A stretch of DNA of 64,000 nt from Alcanivoracaceae bacterium (GTDB lineage Bacteria > Pseudomonadota > Gammaproteobacteria > Pseudomonadales > Alcanivoracaceae): the NCBI GenBank assembly GCA_029213045.1, contig JARGPN010000002.1, forward strand, positions 1 through 64,000, in the 5' to 3' direction. Shown here piece after piece: positions 34,489-44,434 of this stretch. A program made the position numbers and the translations under genes. A model generated the notes under the pieces. It searched no databases and was not told the origin of the DNA. It saw nothing but the letters and a program-made list of their open reading frames with translations. Position 1 is the first letter of the stretch, and each line of letters begins with the position of its first letter.

Positions 34489-35865
34489 ATGACACCAGCT
34501 CTAAAAAAATCGTTACTGGCCGCCAGCATTATGCTGCTCGCCAGTGAAGCGTCTTTTGCCAGCCACAACTGTAGCTCCACGCCTTTTGGCAATAACAATG
34601 GTTCGATTCCACCTAAGGCTGAATATAGCGGGCCGCTTTTTCAGCTTAGCCACGACTATCCAGACGCGGCGTCAACATCGGCATCGCCGTGGCGCGATGC
34701 AATCGGACAACAAACTATTACCGTCGACAACGCTGATAAATATGTCGCGGCATTAAAGAAATTTATTAGCAGCGATTTTCGCGCAATGATTGCCGACGCC
34801 AATTGGAACCCAGCAAAAAACGGCTGGTACCACGCGCCATGGCTAAACTGCGAGCGCGAAAGCATTCATGGCATGTATGTGGGATCGAGTGATTTTGATA
34901 AAGATCTTTTCGACGGCACGGGGCTGAAAAAAGATTTTTCTACTTATGTGCTGACTATGTACAACGAAGTGGCCGCAAATACCTTGTATAACGTTTGGCA
35001 AACTGACGCCATGAACCCTCAGATCACCGCCACTGACACTCAGTTCGCTGAGAACAGTGTCGTGACAAAATATGCGTTCACCACGGCGAACTCGGACAAC
35101 TGGGATGCTATGCAGGGCGCGTTAGAGTGGCCACTTTATATCACCGTCAATGCCACTACTGGTGACCATAAAACATCGCAATTAGATAAAGCGTCTTTAA
35201 TGCAATTTGATTTGATCGTTAAAGACACGCAATCCGCGCCGGATACGGGCTGGGTGTTCGCCACACTGGTGTACGATAAGGATGCGCCGGGCAAAGACGT
35301 GTGGGACAAGATGGTGCCACTCGGTGCGATGTGGGGGAATGACCCGGAGGTGAACTCCACTAAAAATCCTAGCCAGCCATTAACGCAAAACTGGATTAAT
35401 CCCAACGCGCCTGAGTATGCGAAAAAGACACTGGGTTGGGGTGGGCGTTTATCTGGTCCGAATGACGGTGGCATGAACGACGCCATTGTGAACGTCGATG
35501 GTAAGCCGACAAAAATGAAAAACTTGCCGTCGTCATCGTGCTTGAGTTGCCACGGCTCTGCCGAGTGGCCCATGCACTCATTTCTACTGCCAACCACCAC
35601 CATGCCGCCGCAATCAAAAGGCGATTACCTGATGATGTGGCCACCGGGTTCGCCGCAATGGATGCAATGGTTCCAAAGTCGCGCAGGGAACGTGCCGCAG
35701 GATATCGGCACCACTGCCTTCGATTACGACATGGTGTTTGTATTTAAGTCGCTACCCGCATGGCAGAAAGCAACCACCGGGCGCCCAACCTTGCTGCAAG
35801 GATTGGATCGCACCGGCAAACCGATTAATAAATTCCAGAACTATGATGGCTCGATGCAAGAATGA
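34489..35865 (+). CDS. Periplasmic c-type cytochrome-like protein, unknown function
   Basis: 458 residues with AAGGA ribosome site. Signal peptide about 1-24 (cleavage after SFA). One heme c motif CLSCH at Cys351 in SSSCLSCHGSAEWP. The N-terminal 300 residues (NGWYHAPWLNCERESIHGMYVG, TYVLTMYNEVAANTLYNVW, PLGAMWGNDPE) form an unassigned domain rich in aromatics. No named family recognised. No partner redox gene adjoins. An electron-transfer or enzyme role in the periplasm is inferred from the heme motif. Confidence 0.75.
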   Translation: MTPALKKSLLAASIMLLASEASFASHNCSSTPFGNNNGSIPPKAEYSGPLFQLSHDYPDAASTSASPWRDAIGQQTITVDNADKYVAALKKFISSDFRAMIADANWNPAKNGWYHAPWLNCERESIHGMYVGSSDFDKDLFDGTGLKKDFSTYVLTMYNEVAANTLYNVWQTDAMNPQITATDTQFAENSVVTKYAFTTANSDNWDAMQGALEWPLYITVNATTGDHKTSQLDKASLMQFDLIVKDTQSAPDTGWVFATLVYDKDAPGKDVWDKMVPLGAMWGNDPEVNSTKNPSQPLTQNWINPNAPEYAKKTLGWGGRLSGPNDGGMNDAIVNVDGKPTKMKNLPSSSCLSCHGSAEWPMHSFLLPTTTMPPQSKGDYLMMWPPGSPQWMQWFQSRAGNVPQDIGTTAFDYDMVFVFKSLPAWQKATTGRPTLLQGLDRTGKPINKFQNYDGSMQE

Positions 35866-35923
35866 TGTGATTCGGCGTGGCGGGTCGGGCTCGATCCGCC
35901 TTAGCTGAATTACCTTCTTTATA

Positions 35924-36572
35924 GGTGTGGTGTTTGCTTGCAAGGGTGTGGTGGTTTTTGAAGGTTGAATCGCTTGCAGGCAAGCTCCCACATTGGGCGA
36001 GCATATTTTGTGTTGTGCCTGTGGCTAACGCAGCACTTAATGCTAAACCTTGCTGCACAAAGTAAACCGAACCTGAACAGTCAGGATTCTCTAAATCTGT
36101 ACCCCCCATGAAGCTGTGATTTTATCTACCCGAGCTGTTTTGGAGTTTTTATTTTTTTCTAGGCGTGGTGTTTGCTTGCAAGGGTGTGGCGGTTTTTGAA
36201 GGCTGTATCGCTTGCAGGCAAGCTCCCACATTGGGCGAGCATTTTTTGTGTTGTGCCTGTGGCTAACGCAGCACTTAATGCTAAACCTTGCTGCACAAAG
36301 TAAACCGAACCTGAACGGCCAGGATTCTCTAAATCTGTAACCCCCATGAAGCTGTGATTTTATCTACCCGAGCTGTTTTGGAGTTTTTATTTTTTCTGGG
36401 TGTGGTGTTTGCTTGCAAGGGTGTGGCGGTTTTTGAAGGCTGTATCGCTTGCACGCAAGCACCCACATAACGCCAAGACTTTTTAAAGGTGTCTTGCACA
36501 GAGGCACGCCGACTTACCTAGCGAATAGCATCGAAACCACCAGCCCCCTGTGGGAGCTTGCCTGCAAGCGAT
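35924..36572. repeat. REP cluster, tandem ~238-bp units
   Basis: Units begin at 35924, 36162 and 36399 (third truncated). Each carries an inverted REP (35969-35991, 36207-36229, 36444-36466; the last has two base changes) preceded by a half-site TGTTTGCTTGCAAGG. A further plus-oriented REP lies at 36550-36572. No gene seen between 35866 and 36752. Confidence 0.92.
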
Positions 36573-36752
36573 CCCCACCTCACCGAGTACGATTGCACGC
36601 AATGAGATCCCCTGCCTCCTTAACAACTCTCTCATCATCGCACCCCGTCCTTTTCATTCACGCCACGCACTGAGCATCTCCAAGTTGCCCGCCTCCACAC
36701 AAAAGCCGACAATAGTTAGCTCTACATCTTCGACTAAGTGATTGGATCGATC

Positions 36753-37613
36753 ATGAAACTGCGCTTCACCAAAATGCACGGCCTCGGCAACGACTTTATG
36801 GTGCTTGACGGCGTTCGACAGCGGCTGCCTGAGAGCGGCCTGCCGATGCCTGCTCATCAGATTCGTCATATGGCGGACCGGCATTTCGGTATTGGCTTTG
36901 ATCAGCTGTTAATCGTGCAACCTTCCTCAACGCCGGACGTCGATTTTCGCTATCGGATCTTCAATGCGGACGGTTCCGAAGTGGGCCAATGCGGCAACGG
37001 TGCGCGCTGCTTTGCACGGTTTGTACGCGAGCAAGGGCTCACTGATCAGCACGATATTCGCGTTGAAACCGCCAGCGGTGAAATGACCCTACACGTGACC
37101 GACGACGAGCAAGTTACCGTTGATATGGGCGCGCCGCGTTGGGCGCCCGCGCAAATCCCGATGACGGCAGGCGAGGAAGCTGACACCTATTTATTAATCG
37201 CCAACAACAATGCCTACGAAGTCGGCGCTGTTGGCTTGGGGAATCCGCATTGCACACTGCTGGTGGAAAACGTCGATACCGCGCACGTTGAAACCGTTGG
37301 CCCCGCTCTAGAAAGCCACCCCAACTTCCCTGAACGGGTGAATGTGGGCTTTATGCAGATCGTCAGCCGTGACCATATTCGCTTACGCGTATTTGAGCGC
37401 GGCGCTGGCGAAACCCTGGCCTGCGGGTCTGGCGCCTGCGCCGCCGTGGTCATCGGTCAACGCCGCGGCTTTCTTGATGAAAGTGTACGTGTGGAGCTGC
37501 CTGGCGGATCGCTGACGGTGACCTATCGCGGCGAAGGGGGCATTTTGATGACAGGCCCCGCGACGCACGTCTATGATGGCGACATCACAATTGAAGGGCC
37601 GAACGGTAAATAG
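36753..37613 (+). CDS. dapF: Diaminopimelate epimerase
   Basis: 286 residues from the ATG giving [15 protein letters not shown]; five upstream codons are leader. Catalytic Cys pair in QCGNGARC and [10 protein letters not shown]. It interconverts LL- and meso-diaminopimelate for lysine and peptidoglycan. Followed after 22 bp by the DUF484 gene, as in Pseudomonas. Confidence 0.98.
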   Translation: MKLRFTKMHGLGNDFMVLDGVRQRLPESGLPMPAHQIRHMADRHFGIGFDQLLIVQPSSTPDVDFRYRIFNADGSEVGQCGNGARCFARFVREQGLTDQHDIRVETASGEMTLHVTDDEQVTVDMGAPRWAPAQIPMTAGEEADTYLLIANNNAYEVGAVGLGNPHCTLLVENVDTAHVETVGPALESHPNFPERVNVGFMQIVSRDHIRLRVFERGAGETLACGSGACAAVVIGQRRGFLDESVRVELPGGSLTVTYRGEGGILMTGPATHVYDGDITIEGPNGK

Positions 37614-37635
37614 CGGCGAAGGAAAGGGATTACAG

Positions 37636-38349
37636 ATGAGCGAAGACTCAAACATCAAGGCTGATCAGGTAGCGGCTTGGCTGAGAGACCACATTGATTT
37701 TTTTCAGAAACGCCCCGAATTACTTGAGCTGATTCGCCTTCCTGATCCACGCGGCCCTGCCGTATCGCTGCTGGAGCGTCAGGCGCAGATCCTGCGCGAA
37801 CGAAACGAAGAGCTACGAAATCGCCTGAACAACTTGATCGACGTTGCCCGCGAAAATGACAGTCTGTTTGAGAAAACGCGCAAACTCACTCTCGCATTAG
37901 TCGAGCAGCGAACGCCGGAAACGTTATTCCGCACACTTATCGACAGCCTACACAAAAGCTTTGGCTCCGATGCGGTGGCATTGATCGTCTACGACCGTGA
38001 TTTAAATCTAAGTGGCGAATTGCGTAAAAACGTACGCTGCCATGCTTACGCGGATTTACCGGAAGCGCTGCAATCCATGCTGCGCAGCGGCAACGCCTTT
38101 TGCGGCGTGCTGCGCCCCGCAGAACTTGAACAACTTTTCCCCGAAGATGCTGATGATGTGAAATCTGCTGCCATGGTGCCGCTGGATTTCAACGGTAAGC
38201 AGGGCTTGCTGGCCATCGGTAGTTTTAATGCCCAACATTTCCGCAGCTCCATGGGCACCTTGTTTGTGTCGCACATTGGCGAAGTGCTGGCGCGTCGTTT
38301 GGCTGACTTGCTGAAGAACCACGGTAAATTGGAAGCGAAACGCGCTTAG
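37636..38349 (+). CDS. DUF484 family protein
   Basis: 237 residues from the ATG giving MSEDSNIKADQVAAWL, with GAAAGGGA upstream. An N-terminal helical part (HIDFFQKRPELLELIRLPD), a coiled coil (about 45-85, RQAQILRERNEELRNRLNNL) and a GAF-like domain (about 95-230). The family lies between dapF and xerC in gammaproteobacteria (YigA in E. coli). Cytoplasmic; role undefined. Confidence 0.92.
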   Translation: MSEDSNIKADQVAAWLRDHIDFFQKRPELLELIRLPDPRGPAVSLLERQAQILRERNEELRNRLNNLIDVARENDSLFEKTRKLTLALVEQRTPETLFRTLIDSLHKSFGSDAVALIVYDRDLNLSGELRKNVRCHAYADLPEALQSMLRSGNAFCGVLRPAELEQLFPEDADDVKSAAMVPLDFNGKQGLLAIGSFNAQHFRSSMGTLFVSHIGEVLARRLADLLKNHGKLEAKRA

Positions 38350-38795
38350 TGTTCGGGTGATAAAGCCTGCGTAAAAAAGACCGTCGGTAGCAACACGCTA
38401 ACGGCGGTTTTTTATGGAGGTCGTATCGCTTGCAGGCAAGCTCCCACATAGGGATGAATTGATGCTGGCGTAGGATTAATTGCCCCAACTCACGCCCCAA
38501 CTCACGTCCCAACTCACGCCCCAACAACCCCTCGTTATTTCCGAGCACAATCATATGAATTAGGCACAGCCCCCAGTGGGAGCTTGCCTGCAAGCGATGC
38601 CCCCTCACCGAACACTCATCACACAACCGAGCCCAACCTGCTTAATAACTTCCTCTGCACAAAACACTCCCCGCCTACTCACAGCTCCGATTCATATTAA
38701 AATCTCCGTCCCAATGTGGGAGCTTGCCTGCAAGCGATGACTGCTTAGAAAGCTTGCGCTAACTTCCGCCTCTTCTTTAATGCTAATCTCTCAGC
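38350..38795. repeat. REP cluster and 12-bp tandem repeat
   Basis: Three REPs: 38425-38447 (inverted), 38576-38598 and 38716-38738. At about 38483-38526 the 12-mer CCCAACTCACGC is repeated nearly four times. No gene is seen in this 445-bp gap, which separates xerC from its usual upstream partners. Confidence 0.88.
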
Positions 38796-39713
38796 ATGAG
38801 CAATTCTTTTACGCCTGACATCGACGGCTTTTTACATCACTTGGTCACCGAGAGACGACTCTCTGCGCACACGGTGGATAACTACGGCCGCGACTTACAT
38901 CAATGTGCAGATATTCTTGTCGAACGCCGCTTCACCCATTGGAGCAGCGTTGGCGCGGATGAAGTGCGTGTATTAATTGCCACCCTGCATCGCCGCGGCA
39001 AAGGCGGCAAAACGTTGCAGCGAATGCTGTCTTCTTTGCGCACGTTTTATCGCTGGCTGCTACGCGAAGGCAAGGCGCGAAATAATCCTGCCGATGGCAT
39101 TCGCGCGCCTAAATCTGGTCGGCGTTTACCCAAAGCACTCGACGTTGATGAAATCAGCACGCTGCTGAATACAAAAATCAGCGACGACCCTCTGCAACTT
39201 CGCGACCTCGCCATGATGGAAATGATTTATTCGTCTGGCCTGCGGCTCGCGGAAGTTTTGAGCCTTGATATCGACACCATCGATTTTCGCGACGGCAGTG
39301 TGGTAGTGACCGGCAAAGGCAGCAAAGCGCGACACTTGCCGGTTGGCGTGCCCGCGCTAAACGCCGTGCGCAAATGGCTAAAAGCACGCACGCTGATATT
39401 AAAAGATACAAATGAGAAAGCACTTTTTATTGGGCAAACCGGCAAACGCCTAAGCACTCGGTCTGTGCAATCTCGCTTAAGCAAAGCGGCGAAAGAGCGC
39501 GGTCTCGATCAACATCTGCACCCGCATATGCTGCGGCATTCTTTTGCCACGCACATGCTTGAATCCAGCGGCGACTTGCGCGCCGTGCAAGAACTTCTCG
39601 GCCACGCCAATCTATCGACCACCCAGGTTTACACTCATCTAGACTTTCAACATTTAGCGAAGGTCTACGACGCGGCGCATCCTCGCGCGCAAAAGAAGCC
39701 GGATAAGAAATAG
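38796..39713 (+). CDS. xerC: Tyrosine recombinase XerC
   Basis: 305 residues. SAM-like N-terminal core-binding domain (1-95), then catalytic residues: Arg in SSGLRLAEVLSLD, Lys in TGKGSKARHLPV, His-x-x-Arg in HPHMLRHSFATH, His in LGHANLSTTQVYTH and the nucleophile Tyr in that last segment. With XerD it resolves chromosome dimers at dif. It lacks the extra insertion of integron integrases and sits in the dapF-DUF484 context, so it is XerC rather than IntI. Confidence 0.96.
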   Translation: MSNSFTPDIDGFLHHLVTERRLSAHTVDNYGRDLHQCADILVERRFTHWSSVGADEVRVLIATLHRRGKGGKTLQRMLSSLRTFYRWLLREGKARNNPADGIRAPKSGRRLPKALDVDEISTLLNTKISDDPLQLRDLAMMEMIYSSGLRLAEVLSLDIDTIDFRDGSVVVTGKGSKARHLPVGVPALNAVRKWLKARTLILKDTNEKALFIGQTGKRLSTRSVQSRLSKAAKERGLDQHLHPHMLRHSFATHMLESSGDLRAVQELLGHANLSTTQVYTHLDFQHLAKVYDAAHPRAQKKPDKK

Positions 39714-39794
39714 TAACAACTATTTTATTGCACTCACGGCGGAGAAAATGAATTCTTACAGATCTTGTGCAAGATATTCTTCCGGAGACATACC

Positions 39795-40010
39795 ATGCTA
39801 CAAATGAAAACATGCTGCGAAGAATGTAATTGTGCGCTGGCGCCAGATGGCATTGCTTTTATTTGTTCTTATGAATGCACGTACTGTCAGAAATGCGCAG
39901 AAGAAATGTCGCACACCTGCCCCAATTGTGAAGGCACTTTAGTATCGCGGCCTACACGCCTGATGAACCCAGCACAGGTTATTGCACAACGCAGCAAGCG
40001 CGCGTCGTAA
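39795..40010 (+). CDS. DUF1272 small zinc-ribbon-like protein
   Basis: 71 residues from the ATG at 39795 after GGAG. Ten-plus cysteines in pairs: CCEECN, ICSYECTYCQKCAEE, CPNCEGTL, ending RPTRLM. This is DUF1272, likely zinc-binding. In Pseudomonas the position after xerC is held by a HAD hydrolase, which is absent here. Confidence 0.9.
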   Translation: MLQMKTCCEECNCALAPDGIAFICSYECTYCQKCAEEMSHTCPNCEGTLVSRPTRLMNPAQVIAQRSKRAS

Positions 40011-40016
40011 AAATCC

Positions 40017-40511
40017 TTAACCCACCAACAGCATTATCTGCTGCCACGCCAATACGCCACACAGCACAATGACGGCAACACATATGGCCGCAAACAATTT
40101 AGCGGCGAGAGTCGATTGTTGTTTCGGTGGTGAAAGCTGCGCGCTAATCCACTGCCGCAATAACGCAATATTTCGCGTGTTGGCTTTAAAGGCAACGTCA
40201 GCAATATCGCCGACAAAGGGGACTAAACCCACCAAAAAATCGAAGCCGATATTGAGCAACATGCGCACACGCAATCGCCATGGCGCACCTAAGCGGGTGG
40301 CCTCAACAAACAGCGACAGCGAAATCATTGCGCCGATGGCGTCACCCACCACCGGCACCAGCCCGATAATCGCGTCAAGACCAAAACGCACACCGATTAC
40401 AGGAATTCTAAAGCGAGAGTCTGTGAGTGTCGCGACGCGCTCCAGCCGAGATAAACTCGCTTCAAGCGCTTGGCTATCGACCCTGTTTGATTCTGTATCT
40501 GCTGAAGGCAA
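40017..40511 (-). CDS. DUF4112 membrane protein
   Basis: 164 residues, start probably TTG at 40511. DUF4112 features: two Gly/Val-rich segments DAIIGLVPVVGDAIGAMISL and FLVGLVPFVGDIADVAFKAN, and a C-terminal helix (about 142-162). Inner membrane, function unknown. Nearly abuts the Rieske gene upstream, so they are likely cotranscribed. Confidence 0.87.
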   Translation of the reverse strand: MPSADTESNRVDSQALEASLSRLERVATLTDSRFRIPVIGVRFGLDAIIGLVPVVGDAIGAMISLSLFVEATRLGAPWRLRVRMLLNIGFDFLVGLVPFVGDIADVAFKANTRNIALLRQWISAQLSPPKQQSTLAAKLFAAICVAVIVLCGVLAWQQIMLLVG

Positions 40512-40512
40512 A

Positions 40513-40860
40513 TCAATTCACCACGACAAATAATTGGTCGCCGTCAATTTCAACGGGCCATGTTTTGAGCGACTTCTCTCCACGCACAACATTCAACAAC
40601 TGAATGCCCGGTGGAAAGTTTGCCCAGTCTTCAACTTCGCCGGTGCGAATATCAAAGCGCGCTCGGTGAAGCGGGCACTGCACACATTTGTCGTTGAGGA
40701 TTTTTCCGCGCTTTAGCGGTGCAAAAACATGCGTGCAACGAGGCTGAGTGGCAAAGAATCCATCAGACAGATGGAATATCAACACAGCTTCTTCGCCCGC
40801 TTGAATTAACCGGCTTTCGCCTTGGGGAATGTCACTGGTCTTGCATGCTGCAATACGCAT
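40513..40860 (-). CDS. Rieske [2Fe-2S] protein
   Basis: 115 residues. Cluster ligands CTH (Cys42, His44) and CPLH (Cys62, His65), with GEVEDWANFPPGIQLL after. It matches soluble Rieske ferredoxins (NirD/BphF-like), cytoplasmic electron carriers. No oxygenase is adjacent, so its redox partner is unknown. Confidence 0.92.
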   Translation of the reverse strand: MRIAACKTSDIPQGESRLIQAGEEAVLIFHLSDGFFATQPRCTHVFAPLKRGKILNDKCVQCPLHRARFDIRTGEVEDWANFPPGIQLLNVVRGEKSLKTWPVEIDGDQLFVVVN

Positions 40861-41372
40861 TTTATTTCTCCCTGTTGTTTTTCAAATTTCCAGTTGGTGG
40901 TGCTTTTATCTTTCATCTGCTTTGTTGAAAATTTTGGTTCTTGTGTGGATGCCTGTTTGCCTTTCATTGGTTCTTGGCGACTACTGTATCGCTTGCAGGC
41001 AAGCTCCCACAGGGGCTGGTGCTCGTTTCAGCTTTTGAGCAGCTTTTTGTGATGCTCATTTCATCTCGGGTCTAGTGCCTGCTTGCTTGTCATCGGACCG
41101 TGGCAATTGCTGTATCGCTTGCAGGCAGGCTCCCACAGGGGCCGGTGCTCGTTTCAGCTTTTGAGCAGCTTTCTGTGATGCTCATTTTATCTCGGGTCTA
41201 GCGCCTGCTTTCCTTTCAGTGGATCTTGGCTGCTGCTGTATCGCTTTCGGGCTGGCTCCCACAAAAGATTAAGAACCCTGTGGGAGCTTGCCTGCAAGCG
41301 ATACGACCTAACAAATAGCGCACCGCTCACCAACACTCCCCAAACATAACCTAAAGCACCATTGCTCAATGG
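40861..41372. repeat. REP cluster, tandem 126-bp units
   Basis: Inverted REPs at 40988-41010, 41114-41136 and 41240-41262 spaced exactly 126 bp; the third is mutated (GCTTTCGGGCTGGC). A plus-oriented REP at 41280-41302 pairs with it. The units share GCTCGTTTCAGCTTTTGAGC. No gene in this 510-bp gap. Confidence 0.9.
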
Positions 41373-43268
41373 CTATTCTTCTAAATACGTATACCCAGCC
41401 AGGCCATCTCGAATTTCACTTAAAAACTGTTGGCGCTCGGCGTCTTCTAATTCCGCCGCATGACAATGATCTTGCAACGCGTCCATTAATTTATCTGGGT
41501 CAAAATTCACATAACGCAATACGCTACTCACCGTATCACCTTGGATTGCGTGATCAAGACATATTTCACCGCCGCTACCGATTTCGACATCCACCGAATC
41601 GGTATCGCCAAACAGGTTGTGCATGTCGCCAAGAATTTCTTGGTACGCACCAACCATAAAGATGCCTAGCTCACCGTTGTTGCCCGCTGGTAGCGGCAAA
41701 GTGGTTTCGAGCCCTTCGCCATCCACGTACTGATCAATACGTCCATCCGAATCACACGTAATGTCCTGCAACACCGCGCGCAAGGTTGGCGTTTCATTTA
41801 ATCCGGTAATCGGCAATATCGGGAAGATCTGATCAATACCCCACACATCGGGTATGGATTGGAACAGTGAAAAATTCACGAACAGCTTGTCGGCCAGCTT
41901 TTCATTTAATTCATCCAGCAACGCACGCTGATGTTTACGCGACGGATCAAGCTTGCTGCGAATTGCCAGCTGACAATTCACATACAGCTTCTCTGCTTCG
42001 GCGCGCTCGCTTAATGTAATTTGCCCTTCAAGAAAACGATGATGCGCGTCCTGCCATGTGGACAACACCTCTTGATAGATCTCCAGCAAATTCGCGCTGC
42101 CCACTTCGAGTGCTTTAACAAGCTGACCCAAATGCTGTAGCTCTGGCGCCGCGTTATCACCTGGCGTTGCCACGTCGCGCTGACGCATTAATTCTTGGTC
42201 AATAACGTTTACCAACAACACTGCATGATGCGCCGTTAACGCTCGGCCAGATTCCGAAATAATGTTCGGCATTGGCAAGTTTGCTTTGTCCGCACTTTCT
42301 TTAAGCGTTTGCACAATATACCAAGCGTAATCCGCTACGCCGTAGTTCATGGAGCAATAAGAACGTGAGCGTGTGCCTTCATAATCCACGCCTAGGCCAC
42401 CGCCGACATCCATGGTGTCAACATTGGCACCTAATGCGCGCAACTCTTGATAGTACCGCGCAGCTTCGCGCATGCCGGATTTAATATCTTGGATATTGGC
42501 TACTTGTGAGCCCAGATGAAAATGCAACATGCGAATGCAATCGAGACGATTGGCGTTGCGGCATAATTCAACCGCTTCAATAAGCTGTGACGCTGACAAA
42601 CCAAACTTGGATTTCTCGCCGCCAGAGTTTTGCCAATTACCCTTGCTCACTGACATCAAACGAATGCGCAAGCCGATGCGCGGCGTTACTTTTAACGCAG
42701 CCGCTTCACGCAGAATCAAATCCAACTCGGACAGTTTTTCCACGACGATATGAACGTGAAACCCCAAACGCTCGCCCATTAATGCCAAGCGAATATATTC
42801 ACGGTCTTTATAGCCATTACAAACGATAGTGGCGCCCGCACCGCGAGACAGCGCCAACACGGCCATGAGCTCCGGCTTGGAACCCGCCTCAAGACCAACC
42901 ACTTCGCCTTCGTCGGTGGCGCGTAACAGCTCTGTCACCACACGTCGCTGCTGATTCACCTTAATTGGATAAACCGGCGTGTAACCGCCGCCGTAACCCT
43001 GCTCTTTGATCGCATGACGAAACGCGCCCGCTAGCACTTTAACGCGCTGCCGCAAGATGCCGCCAAAACGCACCAACACAGGGCTTCGTAATCCCGTATT
43101 ACGACAAGCGGCCAGCACATCCTCTAAACGCGCGCTTGGACCGTCGCTCATGCCGCACGGCTTTACCGTGACAAACCCATCGCTGTCGACACCAAAATAG
43201 CCCTCACCCCAACGGTCAACGTTGTAGATGCGCAATGCGTCGCTGGTCTCAGGTTTGTTCATCATCAC
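41373..43268 (-). CDS. speA: Biosynthetic arginine decarboxylase
   Basis: 631 residues, as in Pseudomonas SpeA. VYPIKVNQQRRVV holds the PLP Lys; HFHLGSQVANI, DVGGGLGVDYEGTRS and the C-terminal VGAYQEILGDMHNLFGDT follow. It makes agmatine from arginine, the first step of the arginine route to putrescine. It lies divergent from speE, so the two polyamine genes share a 315-bp regulatory region. Confidence 0.97.
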   Translation of the reverse strand: MMMNKPETSDALRIYNVDRWGEGYFGVDSDGFVTVKPCGMSDGPSARLEDVLAACRNTGLRSPVLVRFGGILRQRVKVLAGAFRHAIKEQGYGGGYTPVYPIKVNQQRRVVTELLRATDEGEVVGLEAGSKPELMAVLALSRGAGATIVCNGYKDREYIRLALMGERLGFHVHIVVEKLSELDLILREAAALKVTPRIGLRIRLMSVSKGNWQNSGGEKSKFGLSASQLIEAVELCRNANRLDCIRMLHFHLGSQVANIQDIKSGMREAARYYQELRALGANVDTMDVGGGLGVDYEGTRSRSYCSMNYGVADYAWYIVQTLKESADKANLPMPNIISESGRALTAHHAVLLVNVIDQELMRQRDVATPGDNAAPELQHLGQLVKALEVGSANLLEIYQEVLSTWQDAHHRFLEGQITLSERAEAEKLYVNCQLAIRSKLDPSRKHQRALLDELNEKLADKLFVNFSLFQSIPDVWGIDQIFPILPITGLNETPTLRAVLQDITCDSDGRIDQYVDGEGLETTLPLPAGNNGELGIFMVGAYQEILGDMHNLFGDTDSVDVEIGSGGEICLDHAIQGDTVSSVLRYVNFDPDKLMDALQDHCHAAELEDAERQQFLSEIRDGLAGYTYLEE

Positions 43269-43582
43269 TCCAGTAAAAGTCGCCGCGTGGACCGCAAACG
43301 AATCAGGTATCTGCCGCGCATTATGGCAACTCTACACCCTGCGTGCACAGAGTTTTGCCACATCGACACGCCATACAACCGCCATCTGTGTATGGTACAA
43401 AGACCATCGGCATTACCCAGATCAAAACAATCCCCAAAGCAGTCTCAATACGGCTGATATCTGGTAGCGATTTAGCGAAACATTCAGGCTAGAATGCGCC
43501 CCTTGCGGACGGCTGGCTCCACGCAGCGCGTAGCGTGTTATTTAGGTAGTTTTCACTTCGGTGGATTTCAAAGGAGACACCC
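43269..43582. other. speA-speE divergent regulatory region
   Basis: 314 bp with no gene. A TAGAAT -10-like box lies at about 43490 ahead of speE, without a convincing -35. No riboswitch structure seen. Confidence 0.4.
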
Positions 43583-44434
43583 ATGACCGAATCAAAGTGG
43601 TTTTTTGAGCATTTCGACACAGCGGGCACCGCATTTGGCCTGCGTCTAAAGCGCAAAGTCGAAGAAGTGCAAACCACCTATCAACATATCGAGATGTGGG
43701 AAACCGACACCTTTGGCTACCTGATGACCATCGACGGCTGCACCATGGTGACCAGTCGCGATAATTTTTTGTATCACGAAATGATGTCGCACCCAGCACT
43801 GTTTGCACACGCCAATCCAAAAAACGTCGTCATCATTGGCGGCGGCGATTGCGGCACGCTACGCGAAGTACTGAAGCACCCTGGCGTTGAAAAAGCGACG
43901 CAGATTGATATCGACGAAATGGTCACGCGCATGTCGGAAAAATATTTTCCGGAACTGTGCGAATCCAATGACGACCCACGTGCCGAGCTGTTGTTTATTG
44001 ACGGCGTAAAATGGATGCGCGAATGCGACGCAGGCAGCATCGATTTAATCATCGTTGACTCCACTGACCCTGTTGGCCCCGCGGAAGGATTATTCAAAGC
44101 GGACTTTTTCCGTGACTGTCACCGCGTACTGCGTGACGGCGGCATCATTGTGCAGCAATCCGAATCACCACTGCTACACAGCGATACCATCATTAAAGAT
44201 TTGCACGTCAACATGCGCGAAGCCGGTTTCAGCTCAACGCAAACACTGCCTTTCCCGCAGCCGGTGTACCCATCAGGCTGGTGGAGCTGCACCATGGCCG
44301 GTAAAGATTGCGACGTGACCACGTTCCGAAAAGATGCCGCATCAGATAAAAGTTTCGACACGCTGTACTACACCACAGAAATTCATCAAGGCGCGCTGCA
44401 CTTACCGCCGTTTATGCGCAAGGCGCTTTCGTAA
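43583..44434 (+). CDS. speE: Polyamine aminopropyltransferase (spermidine synthase)
   Basis: 283 residues, preceded by AAAGGAG. LMTIDGCTMVTSRDNFLYHEMMSH, VVIIGGGDCGTLREVLKH (SAM-binding) and IIVDSTDPVGPAEGLF match SpeE. It transfers aminopropyl from decarboxylated SAM to putrescine. A 16-bp perfect stem (44447-44462 with 44477-44492) follows it but lacks a T-run. Confidence 0.96.
   Translation: MTESKWFFEHFDTAGTAFGLRLKRKVEEVQTTYQHIEMWETDTFGYLMTIDGCTMVTSRDNFLYHEMMSHPALFAHANPKNVVIIGGGDCGTLREVLKHPGVEKATQIDIDEMVTRMSEKYFPELCESNDDPRAELLFIDGVKWMRECDAGSIDLIIVDSTDPVGPAEGLFKADFFRDCHRVLRDGGIIVQQSESPLLHSDTIIKDLHVNMREAGFSSTQTLPFPQPVYPSGWWSCTMAGKDCDVTTFRKDAASDKSFDTLYYTTEIHQGALHLPPFMRKALS

Noticed and set aside
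38796-39713. XerC considered as the missing integron integrase
   Set aside because: It sits in the conserved dapF-DUF484-xerC context, has normal XerC length and no IntI-specific insertion, and lies 21 kb from the array.
40988-41302. Evenly spaced palindromes that could suggest a CRISPR array
   Set aside because: The repeated unit includes the intervening sequence (126-bp tandem), so there are no unique spacers, and no cas genes are present.
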